A stretch of DNA of 19,350 nucleotides from SLFT01 sp964493075 (GTDB lineage Bacteria; Hydrogenedentota; Hydrogenedentia; Hydrogenedentales; CAITNO01): assembly GCA_964493075.1 (NCBI GenBank), contig CAZBNU010000067.1, positions 1 to 19,350 of the forward strand. Direction: 5' to 3'. The notes under the pieces are model-generated. The model was not told the origin of the DNA, did not search any database, and saw only the letters and a program-made list of their open reading frames with translations. Shown here one piece after another: positions 1 through 7,587 of the stretch. The number at the start of each line of letters is the position of its first letter. Positions within the stretch are counted from its first letter, which is position 1. Made by a program: the position numbers and the translations under genes.

Positions 1-1
1 A

Positions 2-733
2 ACAGGAAGACCCGAACCGGAACCCGAACCGGAACCCAAACCGGAACCCGAACCGGAACCCGAACCGGAACCCGAACCAGTATCCGAAGTGGAGGCTGAA
101 ATTGTTGCCGATGATGTACAGACTCCTGAACCGGTTGAAACACAGAAATCCGATGCACCTGTAGTGCCCCAAGTCATGGAGCAAACGTCGCCTGTTGTTG
201 AAGAAAGCGAATTGCCAAACAGCGATATGGTTGCTACAGAGTTGCCGCCGCTGACACCGTCAATGGAAGAGGACGCAGCCACAAGTGCCGAAGATGCTTC
301 TACTTCAGATATGCCCGTTCCCGAAACACCGGTAACGACAACTCCTGACGGAATGGTGCGTCGCGAATATCAGCCGGTGGAACCCATGCCTCTGGATAAG
401 ATAGCAGAATCCTTTGGCGTGTCGGTGGCAGAGATTCGTCGGTGGAACGATCTTGCTGATGAAGTGACAATGGCAGACAGCGCCGTGGTAGTGTATCTGC
501 CCGTGGCGGCAGAATCTGTTCAAGAGGAGGCGCCAGCACCGCCCGAACCGGAACCGTTGCCGGCCTATGACGGCCCTTACAATACCCATGTGATACAGCC
601 GGGCGACACACTGCGTAATATCGCGAATCGCTACAACACAACTGTGCAAAAACTGATTGAAATGAATCAACTTGCGAATCCAGATGTAATCGTTTTGGGC
701 AAGGAGCTGAAAGTGCCGGTTACCACTCCGTGA
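2..733 (+). CDS. LysM-domain cell-envelope protein with Pro-Glu repeat (5' end outside window)
   Basis: The reading frame is open from base 2 with no stop, so the gene starts upstream of the window; a GTG at 89 is only an internal codon. The visible part begins with a Pro-Glu alternating stretch (bases 11-79), followed by an acidic, Pro/Thr-rich low-complexity region. Two LysM-like units follow. The first is degenerate (about bases 358-510, containing the stretch IAESFGVSVAEIRRWNDL). The second is canonical and C-terminal (about 574-727, containing HVIQPGDTLRNIANRYNTTV and VLGKELKVPV). A PEPEPLP linker separates them. LysM domains bind peptidoglycan or other GlcNAc polymers, and Pro/Glu stretches usually act as extended spacers. 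I infer an envelope protein that spans or contacts the wall. The N-terminus, and so the export signal and any catalytic domain, cannot be seen. Confidence 0.85.
   Translation, partial: TGRPEPEPEPEPKPEPEPEPEPEPEPVSEVEAEIVADDVQTPEPVETQKSDAPVVPQVMEQTSPVVEESELPNSDMVATELPPLTPSMEEDAATSAEDASTSDMPVPETPVTTTPDGMVRREYQPVEPMPLDKIAESFGVSVAEIRRWNDLADEVTMADSAVVVYLPVAAESVQEEAPAPPEPEPLPAYDGPYNTHVIQPGDTLRNIANRYNTTVQKLIEMNQLANPDVIVLGKELKVPVTTP
11..79 (+). repeat. 12-bp tandem repeat encoding Pro-Glu-Pro-Glu
   Basis: Five full copies of the unit cccgaaccggaa lie at 11-22, 23-34, 35-46, 47-58 and 59-70, followed by a partial copy at 71-79. Copy 3 differs by one base (Glu to Lys). Twelve bases is a multiple of three, so gain or loss of units changes spacer length without a frameshift. 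The array may extend upstream of the window with variation. Confidence 0.9.
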
Positions 734-786
734 GAAATACATCTTTTCGCAATACTTGATATCAAGGTCTATTCAGGAGGTATACA

Positions 787-1779
787 ATGCAATACAGAAG
801 ACTTGGCAAGTCAGAACTCAATCTTCCTGTGGTGTCCTTTGGCGCATGGGCCATTGGCGGCTGGATGTGGGGCGGCACGGACGATGATGCCGCTATTCGC
901 GCCATACACGCCGCTGTTGACAACGGCATTAGTTGTATTGACACGGCACCCGCCTACGGCATGGGGCACAGCGAAACCGTGGTTGGCAAGGCTATTGTAG
1001 ACCGTCGCGACAGCGTGCTTGTCGCCACCAAGTGCGGGCTGCGGTGGGATGCCACGGAGGGGCAGTTCTATTTTGACACGGTGGACAACAGCAATGAGCC
1101 CAAAAAGTTTTACAAGAACCTGCGCCCGAATTCTGTGCGTTTTGAATGTGAAAACAGCCTGCGGCGCATGAAAATAGACCACATTGATCTGTACCAATGC
1201 CACTGGCCCGATCCGACTACACCCATTGAAGATACGATGGGCGAATTGCTGGCGTTGCAGCGCGAGGGTAAAGTACGCGCCTTTGGCGTTAGCAATTTTA
1301 CGGTAGAAATGATGGAGGCATGTTTGCAGTGCGGACGCATCGAAAGCGATCAGCCTCGTTATAGTGCGCTGGATCGGAAGATTGAGGATGGGATACTGCC
1401 CTTCTGTCAGAAGAATGAAATTGGTGTATTGGCCTACAGTCCGATTGAACAGGGGATGTTATCAGGAAAGGTGGGGCCGGACCGTGAATTCAACGAGGGC
1501 GACCAACGCCGTAACAAGCCCCTGTTTTCGCGAGAAAACCGGATGAAGGTTTTGGAAATGCTGGAATCGTTGCGGCCTATTGCCGATGAACACAACGCCA
1601 CTTTTACCCAGTTGTTCATCGCCTGGACCGTTGCCCAGCCGGGGCTTACTTCAGCATTGGTGGGGGCGCGCAACGAAGCGCAGGTTATGGAAAATGCCGC
1701 CGCCGGGGACATCGTGTTATCTGAAACAGAAAATGCCACGATTCGCGATGCCGTCGAATCGGTTCAATTAAACAAATAG
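787..1779 (+). CDS. Aldo/keto reductase
   Basis: This 330-residue protein is a full-length aldo/keto reductase, a cytoplasmic NADPH-dependent (beta/alpha)8 enzyme that reduces aldehydes or ketones, often sugar-derived. The catalytic tetrad is visible: Asp52 and Tyr57 in IDTAPAYGMGHSE, Lys82 in VLVATKCG and His139 in YQCHWPDP. The C-terminal cofactor segment SALVGARNEAQVMENAAA is present. A strong ribosome site (aggagg) lies 6 bases before the ATG. The next gene starts 25 bases after the stop on the same strand, so the two are probably co-transcribed. The true substrate is not evident. It belongs to the broad AKR subgroup that includes sugar-aldehyde reductases of catabolic operons. Confidence 0.93.
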   Translation: MQYRRLGKSELNLPVVSFGAWAIGGWMWGGTDDDAAIRAIHAAVDNGISCIDTAPAYGMGHSETVVGKAIVDRRDSVLVATKCGLRWDATEGQFYFDTVDNSNEPKKFYKNLRPNSVRFECENSLRRMKIDHIDLYQCHWPDPTTPIEDTMGELLALQREGKVRAFGVSNFTVEMMEACLQCGRIESDQPRYSALDRKIEDGILPFCQKNEIGVLAYSPIEQGMLSGKVGPDREFNEGDQRRNKPLFSRENRMKVLEMLESLRPIADEHNATFTQLFIAWTVAQPGLTSALVGARNEAQVMENAAAGDIVLSETENATIRDAVESVQLNK

Positions 1780-1804
1780 CAGCAAACGTAGCGGGAGAAC
1801 GAGC

Positions 1805-2791
1805 ATGACAGATACAATACGCTGGGGTATACTGGGAACAGGCAATATCGCCCATCAATTTGCAAAAGGATTGAAATCGGCGTCGGGTGCGGTCCTTACG
1901 GCTGTGGGGTCGCGTGCCCAGGGAACAGCGGATAAATTTGGGGATAAATATAATATCCCCCATCGCCATGCGACCTATGAAGCATTGGCGGCGGACCCGG
2001 AGGTGGATGCCGTATATATTGCCACGCCCCATCCGCTGCACAAGGACAATTCAATTCTTTGCCTTGAGGAAGGTAAGGCGGTGTTATGCGAGAAGCCCTT
2101 TACCATCAATAAAAAAGAAGCCGAAGCAGTGGTGGCGGTTGCACGCCGCAAGAATCTTTTTCTTATGGAAGCCATGTGGACACGGTTTTTGCCAACCCTG
2201 GTGAAAACGCGGGAATGGCTGCGCGATGGTGTTATCGGCGCCCCCCGCATGGTGTGTTCTGACTTTGGATTCCGCGCTGGCTACGATGAAGAAAGCCGAT
2301 TGTTTGCCTTTGACATGGGCGGCGGTGGTCTGCTGGATGTGGGCATCTATTCCATTTCCATGGCGGCCATGGTGCTGGGCACAGTGCCGGAACAGATAAC
2401 TGCGCTAGCAGACATTGGCGATACCGGCGTGGATGAACAAAACACGGTGAACTTCCGTTATGCTAATGGTGCCATTGCCATGACTTCCAGCGCCATACGC
2501 ACCAACACGCCCCAGGAAACCCATATTATCGGCGAGAAAGGCTGGATTCACCTGCACACGCCTTTCTGGTGCGGCACTAAGGCTACCCTTGCCATTGAAG
2601 GAAAAGAACCGGAAACTTTCGAATTTCCCCTGCGCGGCAATGGCTATAATTACGAAGCGGAAGCGATGATGGAATGTATGCGCGCCGGAAAAACCGAATG
2701 TGAAATCATGTCGCTGGATGACACCATCGCCATTATGGATATTATGGACAAGGCCCGTGATCAGTGGGGCGTGAAATATCCCATGGAGTAA
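1805..2791 (+). CDS. Gfo/Idh/MocA-family NAD(P)-dependent oxidoreductase
   Basis: The 328-residue protein has an N-terminal Rossmann fold with the dinucleotide motif GILGTGNIA (residues 8-16) and the family's conserved lysine in CEKPF (Glu96-Lys97-Pro98). The following EAMWTRFLP segment is typical of the trans-dihydrobenzenediol dehydrogenase / glucose-fructose oxidoreductase branch. The C-terminal half is the usual alpha/beta substrate domain. Members oxidise or reduce sugars, inositols and related polyols in the cytoplasm. A gggag ribosome site precedes the ATG. The gene sits between two aldo/keto reductase genes, which suggests a sugar or polyol redox pathway. The particular substrate is unknown. 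Confidence 0.92.
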   Translation: MTDTIRWGILGTGNIAHQFAKGLKSASGAVLTAVGSRAQGTADKFGDKYNIPHRHATYEALAADPEVDAVYIATPHPLHKDNSILCLEEGKAVLCEKPFTINKKEAEAVVAVARRKNLFLMEAMWTRFLPTLVKTREWLRDGVIGAPRMVCSDFGFRAGYDEESRLFAFDMGGGGLLDVGIYSISMAAMVLGTVPEQITALADIGDTGVDEQNTVNFRYANGAIAMTSSAIRTNTPQETHIIGEKGWIHLHTPFWCGTKATLAIEGKEPETFEFPLRGNGYNYEAEAMMECMRAGKTECEIMSLDDTIAIMDIMDKARDQWGVKYPME

Positions 2792-2851
2792 TTGGCGTTC
2801 ATCGTGCGGCGAAAGTTTTTTTACCCTCTATTTACAAAAGAAAGAACATTC

Positions 2852-3808
2852 ATGCAGTACATAACCCTACCTGGGCTGAATAAGGCAGTTTCCCGTATCG
2901 TACAGGGAACAGTGATGCTGAATTCCAGAAAAGAATCTGATGGGTTTGCCTTGCTGGACGCTGTGTACGAAGCAGGCTGTACCACCTTCGACACAGCCCA
3001 TGTCTACGGCAATGGCGATGTGGAACGTGTATTCGGGCGTTGGGTAAATTCACGAGATATTCGGGATAAGGTGGTTATTCTGGACAAGGGCGCACATCAT
3101 AATCAGGACCGAAAACGGGTCACCTCCTTTGATATTACCTCGGATATTTATGATTCGCTGGCACGGTTGCAGACGGAGTACATAGATCTGTATGCCCTGC
3201 ATCGGGATGATGCCAACACGCCGGTCCGAGACATTGTGCGTTCTCTCCATGAGCATAAACGTGCAGGGCGTATTGGCAGTATCGGCGGGTCAAACTGGTC
3301 CACAGAGCGACTGGCGGCGGCGAATGCCTATGCCGAATCCATGCAGTTGACGTCATTTACTTTCAGCAGCCCCCATTTCAGTTTGGCGGAACAGGTAGAA
3401 GCGCCCTGGGATGATTGCATCAGCATTACTGGCGGGTGTGTTGCAGAACGGGATTGGTATGTACAGCAGCAAATGCCTGTGTTTTGTTGGTCGTCCCTGG
3501 CGGGCGGCTGGTTCAGTGGACGTATCCGGCGGGATCAGGTGTCGGCTTATAAAAATGAGTTGTTTGTTCGGTGCTATCACTCAGAAGCGAACTGGAAACG
3601 ATTGGAACGCGCCCAGGAGTTCGGGAAAAGTATCGGGGCGACGGCGGCACAAGTAGCGCTGGCTTATGTGTTACATCAACCCTTCCAGGCATTTCCGTTG
3701 GTTGCCGCCTATTCTCGTGAGGAATTTAATGCTTGCGTAGCGGCGTTTTCTATAAAGATGACCGAAAGTGATTTAGCATGGCTGAATTTGCAGGTGGATG
3801 ATAGATAA
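2852..3808 (+). CDS. Aldo/keto reductase (second paralogue)
   Basis: The 318-residue protein has the AKR tetrad at Asp47 and Tyr52 (FDTAHVYGNGDVE), Lys79 (VILDKGAH) and His117 (LYALHRDD). The frame could begin at a TTG directly after the preceding stop (2792), but the 20 extra residues look non-conserved. I choose ATG 2852, where the family's usual N-terminus (LPGLNKAVSRIVQGTVML) begins; only a weak purine-rich site (aaagaaag) precedes it. It is clearly diverged from the first AKR of this cassette, so it is not a recent duplicate. The C-terminal cofactor region (FPLVAAYSREEFNACVAA) is less typical than in the first copy. The substrate is unknown. Confidence 0.88.
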   Translation: MQYITLPGLNKAVSRIVQGTVMLNSRKESDGFALLDAVYEAGCTTFDTAHVYGNGDVERVFGRWVNSRDIRDKVVILDKGAHHNQDRKRVTSFDITSDIYDSLARLQTEYIDLYALHRDDANTPVRDIVRSLHEHKRAGRIGSIGGSNWSTERLAAANAYAESMQLTSFTFSSPHFSLAEQVEAPWDDCISITGGCVAERDWYVQQQMPVFCWSSLAGGWFSGRIRRDQVSAYKNELFVRCYHSEANWKRLERAQEFGKSIGATAAQVALAYVLHQPFQAFPLVAAYSREEFNACVAAFSIKMTESDLAWLNLQVDDR

Positions 3809-3830
3809 ACCGCTTCTGAAAGGAAGTAAA

Positions 3831-4400
3831 ATGGATGCTCCTGATGTGAAGGCGTCGGTAAACAAACAACGGGAGAAAAAGCCCTTGTCATTTGCTATCA
3901 ACTTGATCCTTTATGGTGTACCCGTGCTTGTAATTCTGTGGATACTGTCACAATACTTTATGCCCAGGCCCGCCATAGAAGGAAAACCAGCGCCTCCCTT
4001 CAAGGCGGCACTGGCTGACGGGGGTACATTTGATCTGTCGGAGCATCTTGGGAAACGTCCCGTCCTTCTTGATTTCTGGGCGGTATGGTGTCCGCCCTGC
4101 CGCAAGGCGCTTCCGAAATTGGGGGAGATGGCCCAGCAATACGCGGACAAGGATATTGTTATTTGCACGGTTAATCTGAGCGAAACAGCGGCAGAGATAC
4201 AGGCGTTTCTGCAGGCAAACGACTTGGAGGTGCCCGTTGCGGTGGATAGCGACGGCACTATCTCGGCGCAATACGAAGTACGCACCATTCCCATGCTCGT
4301 ATTCATTGACCGTTCCGGCACCATTGTGGAGGCGCATCTGGGGGGAATGTCAGCGGGTGAGTTGAAGGGCCGGATTGATAAATTGCTGGTTGAGGAATAA
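3831..4400 (+). CDS. Membrane-anchored TlpA/ResA-like thioredoxin
   Basis: This is a 189-residue protein. A basic cytoplasmic stretch (NKQREKK) is followed by one TM segment (about residues 21-44, ending ILSQYF), then a thioredoxin fold facing the periplasm. The active site CPPC is at residues 87-90 within FWAVWCPPCRKALPKL, and the cis-proline is Pro154 (RTIPMLVF). This matches the TlpA/ResA group, which reduces disulfides in exported proteins, for example in cytochrome c maturation. An earlier in-frame ATG at 3798 overlaps the end of the preceding gene. I prefer ATG 3831 because aaggaag lies about 8 bases upstream. No cytochrome genes are nearby, so the client is unknown. Confidence 0.9.
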   Translation: MDAPDVKASVNKQREKKPLSFAINLILYGVPVLVILWILSQYFMPRPAIEGKPAPPFKAALADGGTFDLSEHLGKRPVLLDFWAVWCPPCRKALPKLGEMAQQYADKDIVICTVNLSETAAEIQAFLQANDLEVPVAVDSDGTISAQYEVRTIPMLVFIDRSGTIVEAHLGGMSAGELKGRIDKLLVEE

Positions 4401-4415
4401 GTCACAAACAAAATG

Positions 4416-4452
4416 AACACGGGCACCTGCCATTAACGCAGATGCCCGTGTT
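4416..4452. terminator. Bidirectional intrinsic terminator between convergent genes
   Basis: The inverted repeat has arms 4416-4430 and 4438-4452, 15 bp with one mismatch and a 7-base loop. An A-rich flank lies on the left and tttt on the right (4451-4454), so it can act on both strands. It sits 15 bases after the thioredoxin gene and 27 bases beyond the end of the convergent minus-strand gene. Confidence 0.85.
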
Positions 4453-4479
4453 TTCATCTATTGAACCTGGTGTGTCTGA

Positions 4480-5334
4480 TTATATGCCGTCAACATCTCC
4501 GCCGATGACGCGCCACTTTCCATCTGCGTCTTTTTTGAGTATCAATTCGACACTGACTGCGCCCTGGTTGGACATGGCGTCAATGGGATAGACGGAGGCT
4601 TCGCCGTCCTTGATTTCAATTTCAACATCTTCAAGGCTGATTTCACCGCCGTGTTCTTCGATCAATCCGGGAACATCATCAAGATAACCGGCTTCGCGGC
4701 CCATCTCAATGTAGTCTTTTACTGAATCCAGGTCGCCCACTTCGGGGTGATAGAATTCTTCGGAAACGAATCCCAGCAGTCCATCCACATTGCCCGCCAG
4801 AACGGCCGCTACTATGCCATTAATAGAAGCCATTACTTCTTCTTCCGGAGACATAGCAGGCGCGGCAGCAACTGCACACGGGGCAACTGCGCAGACTGGC
4901 TGCGGGTCAAGGCAGTTCAGCATGGCTTTTTTGGCTTTGCACGGGCTGAACAATGGGGTAAACAGTTTGGCGGCATGCAAATCACCGAGGAGGGTTGCCG
5001 CTTCAGTAATGGCATCCTGTTTTGCGGAGAAAATCTCCTCGTTTACATCCATTAAGTCTTCCAAAGCGTCGCTGGCGGCCCCTTCATCGCCTGCCGCAAC
5101 AGCGGCATCTAGAGCGGCTTTTGCTGCCATCATCTCTGCTTCAAGGCCGTCCATCATGTCGCGGTACAGCGCGTACCCTGCCATCATCTCCGCCATATCG
5201 TAAGCGTCGAGTTCCGCTTCGCCTGCAATCTTGACCAGGCATACTTGTTCTACCAGTTTGTTGGAAACACACTGGGCCTGCGCTGCAGCGGCAATACCGA
5301 GTACAAGCACTAAACACAAGGCTACTTTCTTCAT
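4480..5334 (-). CDS. Secreted Cys-rich protein with C-terminal NTF2/SnoaL-like domain
   Basis: The 284-residue protein starts with a Sec signal peptide (KKVALCLVLVLGIAAAAQA, probable cleavage after residue 20). It has no lipobox. The mature part has an Ala/Met/Glu-rich helical region (about 35-125) and six cysteines (22, 32, 132, 141, 148, 153), which may form three disulfides. The last 125 residues (from SPEEEVMASINGIVAAVLAGN) resemble SnoaL/DUF4440 NTF2-like domains, a cone-shaped fold used for small-ligand binding or enzymatic roles. The start is set by a ribosome site aggagag 8 bases before the ATG (CAT at 5332-5334); the frame is open further upstream but that stretch is not signal-like. 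It lies downstream of the symporter gene on the same strand. Function is unknown. Confidence 0.8.
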   Translation of the reverse strand: MKKVALCLVLVLGIAAAAQAQCVSNKLVEQVCLVKIAGEAELDAYDMAEMMAGYALYRDMMDGLEAEMMAAKAALDAAVAAGDEGAASDALEDLMDVNEEIFSAKQDAITEAATLLGDLHAAKLFTPLFSPCKAKKAMLNCLDPQPVCAVAPCAVAAAPAMSPEEEVMASINGIVAAVLAGNVDGLLGFVSEEFYHPEVGDLDSVKDYIEMGREAGYLDDVPGLIEEHGGEISLEDVEIEIKDGEASVYPIDAMSNQGAVSVELILKKDADGKWRVIGGDVDGI

Positions 5335-5392
5335 AATACTCTCTCCTGTTGGTTGTTGTTGAAGTACCCTAAACTTGGTATTTTGACTGCCA

Positions 5393-5421
5393 GATGTATT
5401 CGCGGGTTTCATTGATGTAAA
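5393..5421 (-). promoter_or_regulatory. Candidate promoter for the NTF2-like secreted protein
   Basis: On the minus strand, TTTACA (5416-5421) and TACATC (5393-5398) are separated by 17 bases. They lie 59 bases or more upstream of the start codon. The -35 is near consensus and the -10 is poor, so the gene may instead be read from the symporter promoter. Confidence 0.3.
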
Positions 5422-5456
5422 AGATAAAGTCATATTCGGCGTTTTCTGGAATACGG

Positions 5457-6989
5457 TCAGGAAAGGTTGCCCACCCCGAGTTTCCCTTCGCTACGAGAGA
5501 TGACCACAGCGCCGAGGCTGTCGCCAGTGATATTCACGACTGTACGGCTCATGTCCAAGAGACGATCCACGCCAATGACAATGGCGATTCCTTCCACGGG
5601 GATACCTGCCGCGCTGAAGATGATGCCCATGAGTCCAATGCTGGCGCCGGGAATGCCGGCGGTGCCCACAGAGGCGAGTACGGCAGTAAGGAATACCATG
5701 AACTGGGCCTGCAGGCTGAGGTTCATGCCGTAGACCTGTGCGACGAACAGGCTGGCGACGGTAAGATAAAGGGCCGTGCCGTCCATGTTGATGGTGGCAC
5801 CCACAGGCAGCATGAAGTTGCTGATATTCTGGTCGGCGCCCACGCGCTTGGTGGCGCATTCAATGGTTACTGGTAGGGTGGCGCTGCTGGAAGAGGTGCT
5901 GAAGGCCAGTTGGAATGCAGGCGCCATGCCGCGCAGAAAACGCATGGGGGATATCCGTGCCAGTACGGGGCAGAGGACGCAGCTAAGCACTATGAAATGC
6001 AGCCCAAGCCCCAGCAATACGGTGCAGAAGTATTTTGCCAGGGTAAGCATGTATTCTATGCCCAGTTCCGAGATGGCTTTTGCCATAAGGGCGAACACGC
6101 CGATGGGGGCGAGAAACATGACCCACATAATAATGGTGATTAGTGCCTTATCAAGACTTTCAAATACACGCAACGCGGGAAGTCCTTCGTTGCCCAGCGC
6201 GGCCAACGCCGCACCAAGGACGATGGCGAAGAAAATGATGACAATAGGATTTTGCCCGGCCATGACGGGGTTGCGTATAACGGCGGGGAGTATCTTTTCC
6301 TGGATGCGCCCGCCCAATGTAAGCGATTTGCCCGGTTGCGCTTCCGTCTTCTCGTGTTCTTCAATAATGGCTTGCCCCTGTTCTTGTTCCACCAGGCCAA
6401 TAAGAACAAGGGTTTTGGTGATAGCAGTTATGGAAGCCTGGTCTTCTTCTTTTTCTGTGGCTATCACGGTTTCCTGCAACATTTCCCTGCCCTTTCCGGG
6501 TTGGATAACGTTAACCGTGGCAAGTCCTATTAGTACGGCGATTGCGGTGGTGCAAAAATAGAAGAGCAGACACTTTATACCCAAACTGCCCAGTTTGCGC
6601 GGATCACCGATGCCTGCAGTACCATTTAGAACCGAAACAAAGATAAGTGGGATAATCACGAGGGTGAGCAGAAGAATAAAAAGGCGTCCGAAAATGCCCA
6701 GGTAGTCCTGTATGAATACCTGTGCGCCAAGTTTCGACATGAGCCAGCCTGCAAGAACCCCGCTAATCATGGCAATGAGTATCTGGATGGGCAGCGTGGT
6801 ATAACGGGGGAGCACTCCTATGAATACCAACAGGACGATGAAAAGAAACGCGCTACGTCCCAACGCGGTTCCCAGTGCGTTCCATGAGTCGGGCTGCCAG
6901 ACAGAGGCCAAGCCCAGCACTACTGCGACAAAGGCGTAAACGCAGGGGGCAAGCCAGGCATGTGTGCGATATGTGGGTGCTGGAGGCAT
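5457..6989 (-). CDS. Dicarboxylate/amino acid:cation symporter (glutamate/aspartate type)
   Basis: This 510-residue inner-membrane transporter of the DAACS (GltP/DctA) family takes up acidic substrates with Na+ or H+. Family hallmarks are the serine-rich hairpin SSSSATLP (366-373), NMDGT (401-405), a GIPGAS hairpin-2 motif, and TM8 with Asp479, Arg482, Thr483, Asn486 and Asp490 (DMSRTVVNITGD). The spacing of Asp, Arg, Thr and Asn matches the aspartate-binding residues of GltPh (D394, R397, T398, N401), so an amino-acid dicarboxylate substrate is favoured. Two additions stand out. An N-terminal extension of about 65 residues carries two extra hydrophobic segments (roughly 15-33 and 47-60), and an enlarged charged loop lies at residues 165-243. 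The NTF2-like gene follows on the same strand. Confidence 0.93.
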   Translation of the reverse strand: MPPAPTYRTHAWLAPCVYAFVAVVLGLASVWQPDSWNALGTALGRSAFLFIVLLVFIGVLPRYTTLPIQILIAMISGVLAGWLMSKLGAQVFIQDYLGIFGRLFILLLTLVIIPLIFVSVLNGTAGIGDPRKLGSLGIKCLLFYFCTTAIAVLIGLATVNVIQPGKGREMLQETVIATEKEEDQASITAITKTLVLIGLVEQEQGQAIIEEHEKTEAQPGKSLTLGGRIQEKILPAVIRNPVMAGQNPIVIIFFAIVLGAALAALGNEGLPALRVFESLDKALITIIMWVMFLAPIGVFALMAKAISELGIEYMLTLAKYFCTVLLGLGLHFIVLSCVLCPVLARISPMRFLRGMAPAFQLAFSTSSSSATLPVTIECATKRVGADQNISNFMLPVGATINMDGTALYLTVASLFVAQVYGMNLSLQAQFMVFLTAVLASVGTAGIPGASIGLMGIIFSAAGIPVEGIAIVIGVDRLLDMSRTVVNITGDSLGAVVISRSEGKLGVGNLS

Positions 6990-7032
6990 GATTTTGGATT
7001 CCTGCCAGTTAAACTGTTAGCTGGTAAACAAT

Positions 7033-7062
7033 TTGGTATTTGCATTAATACTGTGTCATAAT
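7033..7062 (+). promoter_or_regulatory. Candidate extended -10 promoter upstream of acpP
   Basis: TGTCATAAT (7054-7062) has an extended -10 form, with TTGGTA (7033-7038) 18 bases before the hexamer CATAAT. The 11-mer TGTCATAATAC recurs upstream of hppA (9558-9568). It lies about 160 bases before the acpP start. Confidence 0.4.
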
Positions 7063-7115
7063 ACCTGTGTGCGCTGGTGTGGCGCAAGCAAGTTGAAAAA
7101 ATTGTGTGCGTAGTT

Positions 7116-7145
7116 TTGTTTTTTTGTTGTCCGGAAGCCTATACT
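7116..7145 (+). promoter_or_regulatory. Candidate proximal promoter of acpP
   Basis: TATACT (7140-7145) is a good -10, preceded by a weak -35 TTGTTT (7116-7121) at 18 bases. Transcription would begin near 7152, giving a leader of about 77 bases. Confidence 0.4.
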
Positions 7146-7228
7146 TAAGCAGCCTGTTAAGACGGACGGGCTTTGGGATGACAATTCAAAGACGGCAACA
7201 TCCTTACGAAGCAGGAGGAAAGAAGTTT

Positions 7229-7465
7229 ATGAAAGAAGAAGTCTCCCAGAAAATCAAGCAGCTTATAGCCGATCGTTTTGACAGAAGTATTGACGAGGTT
7301 ACTGACGACGCCAATTTTGTGGACGATTTGGGCGCTGACTCCCTTGATATTACCGAATTGCTGATGGCCTTGGAAGAAGAGTTTAGTATCGAGGTTGACG
7401 ACGACGCCAACAATATCACGACTGTCGGTCAGGCGGTAGATTATATTGCTGGTCGTCTTGCCTGA
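7229..7465 (+). CDS. acpP: Acyl carrier protein
   Basis: This 78-residue acidic protein is the normal size for bacterial ACP. The phosphopantetheine-attachment serine is Ser38 in GADSLDITELLMALEEEF, and the EEEFSIEVDD helix follows as expected. ACP carries growing acyl chains during type II fatty-acid synthesis in the cytoplasm. The open frame continues upstream to 7106, but the ATG at 7229 has a strong ribosome site (gcaggagg) and gives the family's N-terminus. It is followed by fabF and rnc, a conserved neighbourhood in many bacteria. A terminator-like hairpin separates it from fabF, which could let acpP be made in excess. Confidence 0.97.
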   Translation: MKEEVSQKIKQLIADRFDRSIDEVTDDANFVDDLGADSLDITELLMALEEEFSIEVDDDANNITTVGQAVDYIAGRLA

Positions 7466-7500
7466 ACGGTGAATCATCCCCGACGGGGAAAAGTTTTTCT

Positions 7501-7544
7501 TACGCCTCGCCAATCATAATTTTGGCGTGGCGTATTTTGTTTTT
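7501..7544 (+). terminator. Terminator or attenuator between acpP and fabF
   Basis: Arms 7501-7513 and 7522-7534 pair over 13 positions with a single T-T mismatch and an 8-base loop. The T-rich tract ttttgttttt (7535-7544) follows at once. It lies 36 bases after the acpP stop and 44 bases before the fabF ATG. Partial read-through would set a high ACP-to-synthase ratio. A shorter hairpin (7477-7489, tcccc-gac-gggga) lies just upstream. Confidence 0.75.
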
Positions 7545-7587
7545 CTGAGATGTATGACTGCGGTAAAATAGAAGTTAAGGTGATAGC

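Noticed and set aside
11..79. Tandem repeats as a CRISPR array
   Set aside because: The units are 12 bases, contiguous and without spacers, and they encode Pro-Glu in frame.
755..766. Perfect palindrome cttgatatcaag before the first aldo/keto reductase
   Set aside because: Twelve bases with no loop cannot form a terminator. It may be an operator, but one short palindrome is not enough to call it.
5776..6561. 261-codon open frame antisense to the symporter
   Set aside because: It overlaps a well-supported DAACS gene. Its translation is rich in Met, Ser and Pro without domain features, as expected of a shadow.
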